64,000 nucleotides of DNA from Pseudobutyrivibrio sp. (GCF_017471675.1 NZ_JAFUSK010000005.1:1-64000), one strand, 5' to 3'; counted from the first letter of the stretch, positions 44,504 to 54,549 are shown. The notes: generated by a model not told the origin, from the sequence alone. Numbers and translations: made by a program.

Positions 44504-46177
44504 ATGAATAAGAAGAAGGGGACAATAGCACAGGCACTAAATGGTTTTTCGTCATTTACTATCAAGCTGTTTCAAGGAATAACTTTGATAATGGCAATAT
44601 TCCTGGCCGTGATTTTTGTTAATATTTATAGCTTTTACAATGTGCAATTTGTAACCGAAACCTACCAGATGGAAATCAGAAAGGATGTGCAGACAATTAA
44701 TAAGCGTTTGCTTCTTGCTGTTGCATCTAATGATTCTGAGGTTACAGCTGCGCAGAAGGAGGATTTGGAGGAAAGATTCCCTAAGATTGAGGGATATTTT
44801 TCTACTATTTCCAAGAACCTTAACAACGATACGTTAGGTGCTCAGCTTACAACTAATTGGAAAGCCTTTGAGGATGCTTCCTTTGAGATGTTGGCTTTAG
44901 TAGAAAATGGAGATTCTGAGAGCGCTTTAGAATATTATAATTCTACACTTAATGATGTATCAGAGACCTTAGCAGATTCTTTGGATGAAACTGGTACACT
45001 TGCAGAAAAAGCTGCAGCTGGTAAATATAGAATAATTCTTGTTATTATAGGCGCTGCAGTTGTTGTTTTAATAGTAGGACTTATTGTAATCACAACAATT
45101 AATAAGAAAAAGAGCAAAGCCCTCATTCAAGAAATAGAAGAGGATTTGGATGTTCTTGCAAAGGCTACAGAAGAGATCGCTAAGGGCAATGTTCATGTAG
45201 ATATTGATTATGATGCTGATAACGAAATTGGAAGAGTTGCAAATCAGCTTAGAACAGCAGTTGAATCGCTGATTTATTACATCGATGAGATTGGAAACAA
45301 GATGTCTACCATGGCACAGGGCAATTTCGATATTGCCTTTGATAGAGATTTTAATGGTGATTTTAGAGATATCCAGAATGCAATCGAATCATTTTCACAG
45401 CAGATATCTGATTCTATGACGGAGATTATGGAAGTATCTGATATGGTATCAAATGGTGCTAACCAGATTGCTGGCGCAGGACAAAACCTTGCAGATACAG
45501 TTACATCTCAGGCAAATATCGTTGACGATTTGTCAGTTACAGTAAATAGAATTACAGATCAGATTTCTAACAGCTCTACAGATGCCACAACTATTTCAAA
45601 AGAGGTTGAGGTGGTTGCAGAAAATATTGTAGAAGGCAATAAGAGGATGCAGGATGTTGTAAATGCTATGGATGCCATTTCATCATCTTCTCAGGAGATT
45701 TCAAAGATTATTGATACAATCAATGAAATCGCAGATGAAACTAACCTGTTGTCACTGAATGCTTCTATTGAGGCGGCAAGAGCTGGTGAGGCAGGAAAGG
45801 GCTTCGCAGTTGTTGCAGGAGAGGTTTCAAAGCTGGCAGGACAGACAGTGGAGGCAGCTCAGGATACAGCAGAGCTTATTAACGCTTCCCTAAGAAACGT
45901 AGAAATTGGTATTTCTATAGCAAATGATACAGCCACAAAGCTTAATGACATGGTTGACCAGGTTCAGGGAATTGCTGGCAAGGTTAAATCTATTGCTGAG
46001 GCATCTAATACACAGGCTGAATCAGTTAAGGAAATGTCAAATGACATCGGTGAGATTTCTTCTGTTGGACAGAACAATGCAGCTACATCAGAGGAGTCAC
46101 TTGCATTAAGCTACGAGATGAACGAGCATGCTAATTCACTTAAGGGATTAGTTGAAAAGTTTAATCTTAAAAGATAA
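44504..46177 (+). CDS. Methyl-accepting chemotaxis protein with four-helix-bundle sensor
   Basis: A 557-residue chemoreceptor. Two membrane segments (about 18-40 and 170-195) flank an extracellular helical region of about 130 residues that looks like a four-helix-bundle MCP sensor. HAMP and linker follow, then the signalling domain with the tip [20 protein letters not shown]. It has GGAGGAAAAGGT before the ATG. It is a single-gene unit ended by a clear terminator. Confidence 0.93.
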   Translation: MNKKKGTIAQALNGFSSFTIKLFQGITLIMAIFLAVIFVNIYSFYNVQFVTETYQMEIRKDVQTINKRLLLAVASNDSEVTAAQKEDLEERFPKIEGYFSTISKNLNNDTLGAQLTTNWKAFEDASFEMLALVENGDSESALEYYNSTLNDVSETLADSLDETGTLAEKAAAGKYRIILVIIGAAVVVLIVGLIVITTINKKKSKALIQEIEEDLDVLAKATEEIAKGNVHVDIDYDADNEIGRVANQLRTAVESLIYYIDEIGNKMSTMAQGNFDIAFDRDFNGDFRDIQNAIESFSQQISDSMTEIMEVSDMVSNGANQIAGAGQNLADTVTSQANIVDDLSVTVNRITDQISNSSTDATTISKEVEVVAENIVEGNKRMQDVVNAMDAISSSSQEISKIIDTINEIADETNLLSLNASIEAARAGEAGKGFAVVAGEVSKLAGQTVEAAQDTAELINASLRNVEIGISIANDTATKLNDMVDQVQGIAGKVKSIAEASNTQAESVKEMSNDIGEISSVGQNNAATSEESLALSYEMNEHANSLKGLVEKFNLKR

Positions 46178-46194
46178 ATAATGTATATCTATTA

Positions 46195-46224
46195 GAGGGC
46201 CAAATATAACGGCCCTCTTTTTTA
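46195..46224 (+). terminator. Terminator after the chemoreceptor gene
   Basis: GAGGGCC-aaatataac-GGCCCTC is followed by six T residues. It is a textbook Rho-independent terminator. Confidence 0.92.
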
Positions 46225-46257
46225 TATAAAATTTTTCTAATTCCCTATTTAAAATTC

Positions 46258-46365
46258 TTGACGATTTTACATAGTTCTGTTAATCTACTTATGGTTAGGA
46301 AATGCTAACCTATGTGTAAATCATTGTGGAACTCCCTTATATTGTTGCTACCAATTGGGAGTTCC
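46258..46365 (+). promoter_or_regulatory. Enolase promoter, GTTAG-N6-CTAAC site and leader hairpin
   Basis: TTGACG (46258-46263) and TAATCT (46281-46286) are 17 bases apart. Just downstream, around the likely start, lies GTTAG-GAAATG-CTAAC (46294-46309), a perfect copy of the palindrome near the transport genes. Then GGAACTCCC (46328-46336) and GGGAGTTCC (46357-46365) can form a nine-bp hairpin in the leader, with no T-run, so it is more a stabilising or regulatory stem than a terminator. Confidence 0.6.
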
Positions 46366-46391
46366 CGAATTTAAGAAGGAGGAAGTAATTT

Positions 46392-47690
46392 ATGGATTAC
46401 TTAGAGATTGAAAAGGTTGTAGGTAGAGAGATTCTTGATTCAAGAGGAAATCCTACTGTAGAATGTGAGGTTACTCTTGTTGATGGTACTGTTGGAAGAG
46501 GTATGGCTCCATCTGGTGCATCAACAGGTGAATTCGAAGCATTAGAGCTTCGCGATGGAGATAAAAATAGATATTTAGGTAAGGGTGTTAAGAAGGCTGT
46601 TGATAACATCAACGGACCTATTGCAGAGGTTATCTGTGGTATGAATGCATCTGACATCTATGCAATTGATGCAGCTATGATTAAGGCTGATGGCACAAAG
46701 GATAAGTCTAACTTTGGTGCAAATGCAATCCTTGCTACATCAATCGCTTGCTGTAGAGCAGCTGCTACATCGCTTGAGATTCCTCTTTATAGATTCCTTG
46801 GTGGTGTACAGGGCACTAAGCTTCCAGTTCCAATGATGAACATCTTAAATGGTGGTGCTCATGCAGATAGTGCTGTAGATACACAGGAGTTTATGATTAT
46901 GCCTGTTGGTGCTCCTTCATTTAGCGAGTGCTTACGCTGGTGTGCTGAGGTTTTTCATGCTCTTAAGGCAATTCTTAAGGATATGGGAGATGTAACAGCA
47001 GTTGGTGATGAGGGTGGTTTTGCTCCTAATTCTCTTAAGAACGATGAGGATGCTATTGAGACAATCCTTAAGACTATTAAGGCAGCAGGCTTTGAGCCAG
47101 GTAAGGATTTCATGATTGCTATGGATGCTGCATCTAGCGAGTGGAAGTCTGAAAAGGGCAAGGGCTTCTATCATCAGCCAAAGTCTGGTAAGGACTTTAC
47201 AACAGATGAGCTTATTGATCACTGGGCAGCTCTTGTAGAGAAGTATCCAATCATCTCTATTGAGGATGGTCTTGATGAAGAGGATTGGGAAGGCTGGCAG
47301 AAGATGACAGCTAAGATTGGTGATAAGGTTCAGCTTGTAGGTGATGACCTTTTCGTTACAAACACAGAGCGTCTTTCAAAGGGTATTGCTAATGGTTGTG
47401 GTAACTCAATCCTTATTAAGCTTAACCAGATTGGTTCTGTATCTGAGACACTTGAGGCTATCAAGATGGCTCACAAGGCTGGTTACACAGCTATTTCTTC
47501 ACACAGAAGTGGTGAGACAGAGGATACAACAATCGCAGATCTTGCTGTAGCACTTAACACTTGCCAGATTAAGACAGGTGCACCTTCAAGAACAGAGCGT
47601 GTTGCTAAATACAACCAGCTTCTTCGTATTGAAGAGCAGCTTGGTGGCGCAGCATGCTATCCAGGTAAGGATGCATTCAACGTAAAGTAA
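46392..47690 (+). CDS. eno: Enolase
   Basis: A 432-residue glycolytic enzyme converting 2-phosphoglycerate to phosphoenolpyruvate. Conserved segments appear in order: [56 protein letters not shown], the metal ligands in [10 protein letters not shown] and [10 protein letters not shown], and [17 protein letters not shown]. The whole chain is present. AGAAGGAGGAAG precedes the ATG. It is monocistronic with a strong terminator downstream. Confidence 0.98.
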   Translation: MDYLEIEKVVGREILDSRGNPTVECEVTLVDGTVGRGMAPSGASTGEFEALELRDGDKNRYLGKGVKKAVDNINGPIAEVICGMNASDIYAIDAAMIKADGTKDKSNFGANAILATSIACCRAAATSLEIPLYRFLGGVQGTKLPVPMMNILNGGAHADSAVDTQEFMIMPVGAPSFSECLRWCAEVFHALKAILKDMGDVTAVGDEGGFAPNSLKNDEDAIETILKTIKAAGFEPGKDFMIAMDAASSEWKSEKGKGFYHQPKSGKDFTTDELIDHWAALVEKYPIISIEDGLDEEDWEGWQKMTAKIGDKVQLVGDDLFVTNTERLSKGIANGCGNSILIKLNQIGSVSETLEAIKMAHKAGYTAISSHRSGETEDTTIADLAVALNTCQIKTGAPSRTERVAKYNQLLRIEEQLGGAACYPGKDAFNVK

Positions 47691-47728
47691 AAGTATTTTG
47701 TAAATGAATATTTTAAGTTCTTGATTTT

Positions 47729-47765
47729 AAATCGCAGTCTATTAATTTAGACTGCGATTTTTTTT
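47729..47765 (+). terminator. Terminator after enolase
   Basis: AAATCGCAGTCTA and TAGACTGCGATTT form a perfect 13-bp stem followed by five more T residues. Confidence 0.92.
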
Positions 47766-47813
47766 GAAATCAGTTATAATGTAGCTTGTATATTAAAGTA
47801 ATCAGGAGGGAAT

Positions 47814-48626
47814 ATGAAAAAGAAGGTTTTATCTATGATTTTAATAGGAGCTACAGCACTGTTTACAGCTTGTGGCTTGGAGCAGGCAAAAGATAATGGT
47901 CCTAAGATACTTGATGAGAAGGTAGATACTACAGAAAATGTACAGGATGATGAAGCAGTAGAAAATAATGATGATGCTACAATAGAGGTTGTTGAAAATG
48001 CAAGTCACTCAGATGAATATAACGAAGCGTTTGAGATAGGTGATAGAATTGGTGCGTCTTACAAGAAACAGGGGGATGCTGAGGTCACAGAGTTCGAAAG
48101 CTGGCAGGAAGGCTACAAGGCTTTGATTGAAGATTGCAACAACGATGGATATGAACATAGCTATGCTTTAATTTATGTTGATGGGGATGAAATTCCCGAG
48201 CTTGTTTATAAAACATACGATGACCAGGTTGCAATTGCTACATTTACAGGCTCTACAGTTAATTTATTTTCAAGCCAGTTGCAGGATATTCAGTACATAA
48301 AGGGTACAAACAATGTGATTGCACATGAGAATATTGTTGCTGATTCTGTATTAAATGATTATGTAGTGGCTATTAAAGATGGATTTTGGGTTCAAATAGC
48401 CTATGGAACCAGCAGACCTATGGATATTTGGGCAGAGGATAGCTTTGATGAAAATGGCAATCCTATTATTTCTTATTGGGAGATAAATGGAGAAGAGCTT
48501 TCTAGTCAGGATGAATATGATGAAAAGCTTTTAAAATACATTGATACTAATAGTGTTACACCTGGATTGGAAAATGGCGGTGAATCTTATGAAGCGATAC
48601 TTGCTAAGATAGATTCCATGAAATAA
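47814..48626 (+). CDS. Lipoprotein of unknown function
   Basis: 270 residues with a lipoprotein signal (LFTAC, Cys at about 20). A short acidic linker rich in D, E and N follows (to about residue 65), then a soluble domain with a repeated aspartate/tyrosine pattern (CNNDGYEHSYALIYVDGDEIP), seen in lipoproteins of unknown function in Clostridia. The ATG follows CAGGAGGG. It is 16 bases before the sce7726-like gene, so co-transcription is likely. Confidence 0.8.
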   Translation: MKKKVLSMILIGATALFTACGLEQAKDNGPKILDEKVDTTENVQDDEAVENNDDATIEVVENASHSDEYNEAFEIGDRIGASYKKQGDAEVTEFESWQEGYKALIEDCNNDGYEHSYALIYVDGDEIPELVYKTYDDQVAIATFTGSTVNLFSSQLQDIQYIKGTNNVIAHENIVADSVLNDYVVAIKDGFWVQIAYGTSRPMDIWAEDSFDENGNPIISYWEINGEELSSQDEYDEKLLKYIDTNSVTPGLENGGESYEAILAKIDSMK

Positions 48627-48642
48627 ATCTATTGGAGCAGCT

Positions 48643-49389
48643 ATGTTAAAGGATAAAGATATAAGGGAGCCTCTGTTTGATTTTTTAGAATGTGAATATG
48701 GCAAAACCAGAATCATAGAAGAGAAGATGATGGGAAGCTCGAGAGCTGATGTGATTATGGTAATCACTGGGACCCTTGTTGGGATTGAAATAAAATCTGA
48801 TGCAGATACTTATGTACGATTGGAAAGTCAGATAAAGGACTACGATAAATATTTTGATTATAATATAGTGGTGGTTGGCACCTCTCACGCTAATCATGTA
48901 GGCGACCATATCCCAGAGCACTGGGGAATCATTACAGTGGATGAGGTGGAAGAAAAGGCTGATTTTTATTTCTTGAGAAGGCCTACACTTAACAAGAAAA
49001 TGAAGCTTAATAGAAAGTTGGAGCTTTTGTGGCGGCCTGAGCTTGCGCTTTTGCAAGAGCGATACAAAATGCCAAAGTACCCTGGCAAAAGCAAAGTATT
49101 TATTAGAAAAACTATAATGGAGTGGACTAAGCTTCCTCTTACTAAGGCTGAAATCACAAGAATAAAAAGAACAGCCAAATTAGATGGCCGTGAGCTAGTA
49201 ATTCCTGAAACAAGAATTGATGTAGATGATTTGAATGCCCAGGTAAGTGAATTATTATTTGAAAGAGATTATGAAAAATTACTTGCTGAGATTGCTGAAT
49301 ACAGAAAGGCGCATAATCCTAGAAAGCGTGGGCCTAAGAAATCTACAAGAGTCAGACGGATAAGGCGTTTGGCAAAATCTAACAAATAA
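48643..49389 (+). CDS. sce7726-family protein (PD-(D/E)XK-like)
   Basis: 248 residues. RADVIMVITGTLVGIEIKSD (about 28-47) and the following RLESQIKDYDKYFD and VVVGTSH match the sce7726 family, related to restriction-endonuclease-fold proteins of unknown function. D30 and E44-I-K46 could be the catalytic D...E-x-K. The C-terminus is very basic (RKRGPKKSTRVRRIRR), suggesting nucleic acid binding. It follows the lipoprotein gene closely; no restriction or defence partner is adjacent. Confidence 0.8.
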   Translation: MLKDKDIREPLFDFLECEYGKTRIIEEKMMGSSRADVIMVITGTLVGIEIKSDADTYVRLESQIKDYDKYFDYNIVVVGTSHANHVGDHIPEHWGIITVDEVEEKADFYFLRRPTLNKKMKLNRKLELLWRPELALLQERYKMPKYPGKSKVFIRKTIMEWTKLPLTKAEITRIKRTAKLDGRELVIPETRIDVDDLNAQVSELLFERDYEKLLAEIAEYRKAHNPRKRGPKKSTRVRRIRRLAKSNK

Positions 49390-49397
49390 TTATAAAG

Positions 49398-49436
49398 AAG
49401 GTATCTGATTATGTGTTTAATTAGATACTTTTTTTA
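49398..49436 (+). terminator. Terminator after the sce7726-like gene
   Basis: GTATCTGATTA and TAATTAGATAC pair (one G-T or mismatch) and are followed by a run of seven T residues. Confidence 0.8.
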
Positions 49437-49489
49437 TAATTAAATTGTGATATAATGTATAAAAATACATTGATAGAGGATAAATATAC

Positions 49490-50992
49490 ATGAAAAAGAA
49501 ATTATTATCATTGCTTGTTCTTGTGTCCGCTGTAATGCTTGTAGGCTGCGGAAACAAAGCAACTGAAACAAAACAAATTAAATCTGCTGATGATTTGGAA
49601 GGCGCCAAAATCGGTGTACAGCTTGGTACAGTTGGAGATTTGTATGCATCAGATTATGAAGGTGATGAGGCAGGTACAACTGTTGATAGATATAACAAAA
49701 TTGCAGATGCTATTCAGGCTCTTAAGCAGGGCAAGGTTGATTGTGTAATTGTAGACGAGCAGCCTGCCATTGCAAGTACGGCAAATGAGCCTACTCTTAC
49801 TATTTTGGATGAGCCATTTACAGAGGAAGAATATGCTATCTGTATTGCAAAGGATAACAATGAGCTTTTAGACGAAGTGAACGCCGCTTTGTCAGAGCTT
49901 AAGGAAGAGGGAATAGTAGAGCAAATTACTGCTAATTATATTGGTGATGATACAAAGGGGACTTGCCCTTATGTAACACCAGAAGGCACTACCTACGATA
50001 ATGGTACTCTTGTTGTTGCAACAAATGCTGCCTTCCCACCATACGAGTATTACGAAAATGGTGAAATCGTTGGTATCGATATGGAACTTATCACAGCAAT
50101 CGGTGACAAGCTTGGCCGCAAGGTAGAGATTGAGGATATTGAGTTTGATAGTATTATTAATGCGGTTTCTTCTCATAAGGCTGATGTTGGTATTGCTGGT
50201 ATGACAATGACAGAGGAAAGACTTAAGTCTATTAATTTCTCGGATTCTTATGTAACTACCAAGCAGGCAATCATTGTAAAAGATGATTCTCTTTCAGGAG
50301 ATAGCCTTGGCTTTGTTGCAAATCTTAAGAGAAACTTTGTGGATGATAGCAGATACACATTCCTTTTAAAAGGCTTGTTAAATACACTTATCATCGCATT
50401 TTGCGCCGTACTTGCTGGTATGATTATCGGCTTTTTAGTTGCAATCGTACGTGTTACTTACGACAAGACTGGCGGCTTCAAGCTTTTAAATGCAATCTGC
50501 AAGCTTTATCTTACAATCATCCGTGGTACACCTATTATGATTCAGCTCTTAATCATCTACTATGTAGTATTTAAGGCTGTTAATGTTCCAAAGCTTTTAG
50601 TTGCAATTATCGCATTTGCCATAAATTCAGGTGCTTATGTTGCAGAAATTATGCGTGGTGGAATTATGTCGGTAGATGCTGGTCAGATGGAGGCAGGTCG
50701 AAGCCTTGGACTTAACTACAAACAGACAATGACAATTATTATTTTGCCACAGGCTATTAAGACAGTATTACCTTCACTTGCTAATGAGTTTATTTCTCTT
50801 ATTAAAGAGACTTCAATCTGTGGATATATTGGACTTATGGATTTGACACGTGGTGGCGATATTATCAGAAGCATCACCTATGAGGCATTTATGCCACTGA
50901 TTGCAGTTGCATTTATTTATCTTGGCATAGTGCAATTACTGAATTTTGGTGTTTCCAAATTAGAAATGAAGCTTAGAAAGAATGAGCAGTAG
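49490..50992 (+). CDS. Amino acid ABC transporter, binding protein fused to permease, lobes in swapped order
   Basis: A 500-residue lipoprotein-permease fusion. The lipobox is MLVGC (C20). Residues 33-155 ([18 protein letters not shown] ... [15 protein letters not shown] ... [17 protein letters not shown]) match the second half of SBP family 3. Residues 172-265 ([18 protein letters not shown] ... [18 protein letters not shown] ... [16 protein letters not shown]) match the first half. The lobes are therefore in reverse order of normal family members, a circular permutation, and the permease follows (about 293-495, with [20 protein letters not shown]). Substrates are polar amino acids by family. 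The ATPase gene follows with its own ribosome binding site. Confidence 0.88.
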   Translation: MKKKLLSLLVLVSAVMLVGCGNKATETKQIKSADDLEGAKIGVQLGTVGDLYASDYEGDEAGTTVDRYNKIADAIQALKQGKVDCVIVDEQPAIASTANEPTLTILDEPFTEEEYAICIAKDNNELLDEVNAALSELKEEGIVEQITANYIGDDTKGTCPYVTPEGTTYDNGTLVVATNAAFPPYEYYENGEIVGIDMELITAIGDKLGRKVEIEDIEFDSIINAVSSHKADVGIAGMTMTEERLKSINFSDSYVTTKQAIIVKDDSLSGDSLGFVANLKRNFVDDSRYTFLLKGLLNTLIIAFCAVLAGMIIGFLVAIVRVTYDKTGGFKLLNAICKLYLTIIRGTPIMIQLLIIYYVVFKAVNVPKLLVAIIAFAINSGAYVAEIMRGGIMSVDAGQMEAGRSLGLNYKQTMTIIILPQAIKTVLPSLANEFISLIKETSICGYIGLMDLTRGGDIIRSITYEAFMPLIAVAFIYLGIVQLLNFGVSKLEMKLRKNEQ

Positions 50993-51002
50993 AGGAGTAA
51001 AT

Positions 51003-51737
51003 ATGGCAGAGGTATTAATAAAAGTTGAAAATCTTTCAAAATCATTTGGTGAAAATGTGATTTTGAAGAATGTAAATATGCAGATTGAAAAAGGAGAGGT
51101 TATTGCTATCATTGGACCTAGTGGTTGCGGCAAATCTACCTTTATTAGAACCCTTAATCAGCTGGAAGAATTGACAGCAGGAACAATCTATCTAGATGGG
51201 GAAGATATTACAAAAAAGGGTGTGGATATTGATGATGTTCGAAGAAGAGTTGGAATGGTATTTCAGCATTTTAATTTATTCCCACATCTTACAATCAAAA
51301 AGAATCTTACACTTGCACCAGTAAAGCTTGGTTTAATGACACAGGCTGAGGCTGATGTGAAGGCCATGGAGATATTAACCAGAGTGGGGCTTGCTGATAA
51401 GGCTGATTCATACCCTGATAGCCTATCAGGTGGACAGAAGCAGCGTATTGCAATTGCTCGTACTCTTGCAATGAATCCAGAGGTGATTTTATTTGATGAA
51501 CCAACCAGTGCACTTGATCCAGAGATGGTAAAGGAGGTTCTTTCTTTAATGAAGGAGCTTGCTGATGATGGAATGACAATGGTGGTTGTAACTCATGAGA
51601 TGGGATTTGCAAGAGAAGTGGCAGATAGAGTTTTATTCTTTGATGAGCAGGGAATAAAGGAACAAGGTACTCCATCGGATATTTTTGAGAATCCTCAGAG
51701 TCAAAGATTAAAAGACTTCTTATCAAAGGTACTTTAG
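51003..51737 (+). CDS. Polar amino acid ABC transporter ATPase (GlnQ-like)
   Basis: A 244-residue ABC ATPase that energises the permease before it. Walker [10 protein letters not shown] (about 32-40), signature [12 protein letters not shown], Walker [16 protein letters not shown], and the H-loop VVTHEMGF are all present. ATG 51003 follows AGAGGAG. The frame opens at 50982 within the previous gene, but the ribosome binding site favours 51003. Confidence 0.95.
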   Translation: MAEVLIKVENLSKSFGENVILKNVNMQIEKGEVIAIIGPSGCGKSTFIRTLNQLEELTAGTIYLDGEDITKKGVDIDDVRRRVGMVFQHFNLFPHLTIKKNLTLAPVKLGLMTQAEADVKAMEILTRVGLADKADSYPDSLSGGQKQRIAIARTLAMNPEVILFDEPTSALDPEMVKEVLSLMKELADDGMTMVVVTHEMGFAREVADRVLFFDEQGIKEQGTPSDIFENPQSQRLKDFLSKVL

Positions 51738-51796
51738 TTTTTTTCATAAAAGGATATAATAGTATTGTTTAAATAAATACTAGGAGCAATACTAAA

Positions 51797-52966
51797 ATGG
51801 AATCAACACTTAGACGAACATGGGCTGAGATTAATCTTGATGCAATAGCCCACAATTATAAAGTAATCAGACAAAAAATCGGAAGCGATGTTAAGTTTCT
51901 TGGCGTAGTTAAGGCTGATGCCTATGGACATGGTAGCATTCAGGTAGGTCGTCTATTACAGGAATTAGGTGCTGACTATCTGGCCGTCAGCAGTGCTGAT
52001 GAGGCATTAGAGCTTCGCTCAAATGGAATCACAATGCCTATTCTTATCCTTGGACATACGCCAAAAGAGCAGGTTGGTCGTCTTATTGAATATAATATTA
52101 CTCAGGCTATTACCTGTAAGGCTAAGGCAGATGAATACAGTGCAGAGGCTGTTAAGTGTGGTGGAATACTTAAGGTTCACATTAAGGTAGATACAGGTAT
52201 GTCTAGACTTGGCTATCTATGCGACAATACATATTTTGATACTGGAGTTAATGGCATTGCAGAAGCATGTGGTTTGCCTGGACTTGATGCTGAGGGAATC
52301 TTCACTCACTTTGCTGTAGCCGATGAATTTGGTGAGAACAATGATGAGTATACTAAGCATCAGTTTGAATTATTTACAAGCGTAATTAAATCTGTTGAGG
52401 AAAGATTAGGCCATAAATTTAAAATTAGACATTGTGCTAATACTGGTGCTACAGCGCGTTTTCCAGAGACCTATCTTGATATGGTGCGCCCAGGCTTACT
52501 ATTATATGGCTACGGTGAATTCGCCCGTGAGATGAATCTTCGTCCTGCCATGACTCTTAAAACTACTGTTAGTACTATTAAGATTTATCCAGAAGGCACT
52601 GCCATTAGCTATGGCAGAACTTACGTAACAGATAAAACCACCAGAGTGGGAGTGCTTCCTTATGGATATGCTGACGGTTTCCTTAGAAGTCTTTCTAACA
52701 ATTGTTCACTTATTACAAAGGAAGGTCCTGCTAAGCTTCGCGGTAAGATTTGTATGGATATGTGTATGATAGATATTACAGATATGCCGACTGTTGATGT
52801 AGGAAGTGAAGTAGAAATCTTTGGTGAGAACAATTCGGTAGATGATTTAGCGGCAAGCGCAGGAACTATACCTTATGAGCTTACATGTGCTGTTAGCAAG
52901 AGAGTGCCAAGAATATATTACAGAAATGGTGAAGAAATAGAGCGCGAGTTAATGCTTAGATTCTAA
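51797..52966 (+). CDS. alr: Alanine racemase
   Basis: A 389-residue PLP enzyme supplying D-alanine to the cell wall. The PLP lysine is in VVKADAYGHG (about 37-46), and the catalytic tyrosine is in ISYGRTYVT (about 277). The fold segments GMSRLGY, HCANTGATAR, LLYGYG and ELTCAVSKRVPR are all typical. It stands alone with AGGAGCAATACTAAA before the ATG. Confidence 0.95.
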   Translation: MESTLRRTWAEINLDAIAHNYKVIRQKIGSDVKFLGVVKADAYGHGSIQVGRLLQELGADYLAVSSADEALELRSNGITMPILILGHTPKEQVGRLIEYNITQAITCKAKADEYSAEAVKCGGILKVHIKVDTGMSRLGYLCDNTYFDTGVNGIAEACGLPGLDAEGIFTHFAVADEFGENNDEYTKHQFELFTSVIKSVEERLGHKFKIRHCANTGATARFPETYLDMVRPGLLLYGYGEFAREMNLRPAMTLKTTVSTIKIYPEGTAISYGRTYVTDKTTRVGVLPYGYADGFLRSLSNNCSLITKEGPAKLRGKICMDMCMIDITDMPTVDVGSEVEIFGENNSVDDLAASAGTIPYELTCAVSKRVPRIYYRNGEEIERELMLRF

Positions 52967-53010
52967 AAAAAGCAGAAGAGCCTTTAAAAGGTCTCTTCTG
53001 CTTCTTTTTT
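52965..53010. terminator. Bidirectional terminator between alr and the YgjV-like gene
   Basis: AAGCAGAAGAG and CTCTTCTGCTT form a long stem extended by CCTTT/AAAGG, with A-runs on the left and T-runs on the right. The stop of the minus-strand gene lies within it. Confidence 0.85.
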
Positions 53011-53502
53011 ATCAAATGTGATTCGGTAAACACCAATAAGACTAGTAACCATTGAGAAGCAATCAAATGCAAAAACAATCCAGTTCTTAAGGAAGAAATC
53101 ATAAGTGCCAAAGCAAAGGATACTACCGATACAGCCAAGCTTAATAATGATATCCTTCTTAGAACGAAGTGACAGTGTAATACATGTTGCGGCTACGAAT
53201 GGAAGCCAATCAATCCATCTGTTATCAGTGGTGATGAATGTAAATACGCCTTGGAAAGCAATAAAGAAAATCTGAAGTGGCAATGTAAGATTCCATTTTA
53301 AACAGATAAGGTTTCGAAGTAAGCTTACCATATTGCCTACAACAGCAGCCATTCCACCTAAGCAGGCGTATGAAATGGAAAATAAAACAAACTGAAGGTT
53401 CTGTGCCCAAAGTATTGTTTTCTTATGCTTGAGATATCCTATAATTACCATAAGGATACATGCTAATATTGAAAAAATTCTTCCAACTAAAACTAAATTC
53501 AT
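52984..53502 (-). CDS. YgjV-family membrane protein
   Basis: A 172-residue membrane protein with about six helices in pairs. The pattern (QNLQFVLFSISYACLGGMAA, NMVSLLRNLI, and the later WLPFVAATCITL) matches the YgjV/Imp-YgjV family, whose function is unknown. AGGAGATATATC precedes ATG 53502; the frame is open to 53550, but this longer form lacks a ribosome binding site. Confidence 0.8.
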   Translation of the reverse strand: MNLVLVGRIFSILACILMVIIGYLKHKKTILWAQNLQFVLFSISYACLGGMAAVVGNMVSLLRNLICLKWNLTLPLQIFFIAFQGVFTFITTDNRWIDWLPFVAATCITLSLRSKKDIIIKLGCIGSILCFGTYDFFLKNWIVFAFDCFSMVTSLIGVYRITFDKKEAEETF

Positions 53503-53655
53503 GATATATCTCCTAAAATAATTAAAATTGTATTTAATATGATAATGCAATATTAATATTATTTAAAGTCCTAAATGGAAAACAGATGATTTACCCCTTT
53601 AAATTGCTAAAGAATTAAGGTAGAATATAGGGAAAATATATTAAGGAGTCTTGTT

Positions 53656-54123
53656 ATGGGTAAAGTATTTAAATTCAATAAAGATGTAGATACAGATCAG
53701 ATTATCGCATCACAGTATCTACTATTTCCAACTATAGATGAAATGAAAATGCATACATTTGAATCCCTAAACAGTGAGTTTGCAGGAAGTGTAGCCCCTG
53801 GGGATTTTGTTGTGGCTGATGAGAATTTTGGATGCGGTTCTTCAAGGGAACAGGCTCCTAGCGTGCTAAAGGCTCTTGGGGTTAAAGCTGTTATTGCCAA
53901 ATCCTTTGCCAGAATTTTTTATAGAAATTCTATTAACATTGGTATGCCTGTAATCGTTAGCAAAGAATTATATGATGCTGTTAATGAGGGCGATGATATG
54001 GAGCTGGACCTTGAAAATGGAATTATCACCACAGGGGGAAAGAACTATTCCTGCACCAAGCTCCCTGCTAAAATGCAGGAAATCCTGGATCAGGGCGGTC
54101 TAATCGCATCGTTGAACAAGTAA
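53656..54123 (+). CDS. Aconitase-superfamily dehydratase small subunit, LeuD-like, first copy
   Basis: 155 residues with the swivel-domain motifs DVDTDQIIASQYL (about 10-22) and FGCGSSREQAP (about 58-68), which bind the substrate carboxylates. The family covers 3-isopropylmalate dehydratase, homoaconitase and 2,3-dimethylmalate dehydratase. Its large subunit is probably the gene at 54572, after a 448-base hairpin-rich gap. No leuA or leuB is nearby, so leucine synthesis is not assured. TAAGGAGTCTTGTT precedes the ATG. Confidence 0.88.
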   Translation: MGKVFKFNKDVDTDQIIASQYLLFPTIDEMKMHTFESLNSEFAGSVAPGDFVVADENFGCGSSREQAPSVLKALGVKAVIAKSFARIFYRNSINIGMPVIVSKELYDAVNEGDDMELDLENGIITTGGKNYSCTKLPAKMQEILDQGGLIASLNK

Positions 54124-54361
54124 GAATACTTAGAAGAGCTTCTAATTAACAATGACTTCTTGTGGGCTACTTAAGGAAAAAGCCCACAAGAACTTGGCTT
54201 CGCCAAGCAATATTTTCTTATAGAAAATATTGGTCTATGTCCGGTTCTTGTTTTTCTGATGAAAAACAAAAACCTATGATTTATTCTCTGAAAGGAACAT
54301 CTAGTGACTGGAAGAGAATTAATTATTGTTAATGTAAGAAGCGTAGTAAATTATTAGATGA
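54124..54361 (+). other. Hairpin-rich spacer between dehydratase genes
   Basis: No gene is seen. Three hairpins stand out: CTTGTGGGCT/AGCCCACAAG (about 54161-54193), CTTGGC-TTCG-GCCAAG (about 54195-54209), and GGTTCTTGTTTTTC/GAAAAACAAAAACC (about 54241-54274). AATATTTTC/GAAAATATT lies between. Only the first could be a terminator, and it lacks a T-run. There is no T-box sequence. Confidence 0.6.
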
Positions 54362-54445
54362 GCATAGTAGTAAACAAGCTATTATATTTCCTTAGTGAAA
54401 CATTAGTTGAACGGGGAAATATAATGCTTGTTTGCGTAACTATGC
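54362..54445 (+). repeat. Twin hairpin, copy 1
   Basis: An 84-base imperfect palindrome: GCATAG ... AAACAAGC ... ATTATATTTCC on the left and GGAAATATAAT ... GCTTGTTT ... CTATGC on the right, with a loop that contains TTAGTTGAACG. Copy 2 is at 54465. Stem differences between copies are matched on both arms. Confidence 0.8.
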
Positions 54446-54464
54446 GGAGTTCAGTATTAGAAGA

Positions 54465-54549
54465 GCATAGTAGTAAACAAAAATTATATTTCAAAAGGGA
54501 AACATGTTAGTTGACCGTTGAAATATAATGTTTGTTTACGTAACTATGC
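54465..54549 (+). repeat. Twin hairpin, copy 2
   Basis: An 85-base imperfect palindrome that matches copy 1 in the outer stem (GCATAGTAGTAAACA / TGTTTACGTAACTATGC) and differs in the inner stem in a paired way (ATTTCAA with TTGAAAT, against ATTTCC with GGAAAT). It ends 22 bases before the ATG at 54572, so the outer base of the stem is close to the ribosome binding site (AAAGGAG). Confidence 0.8.
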
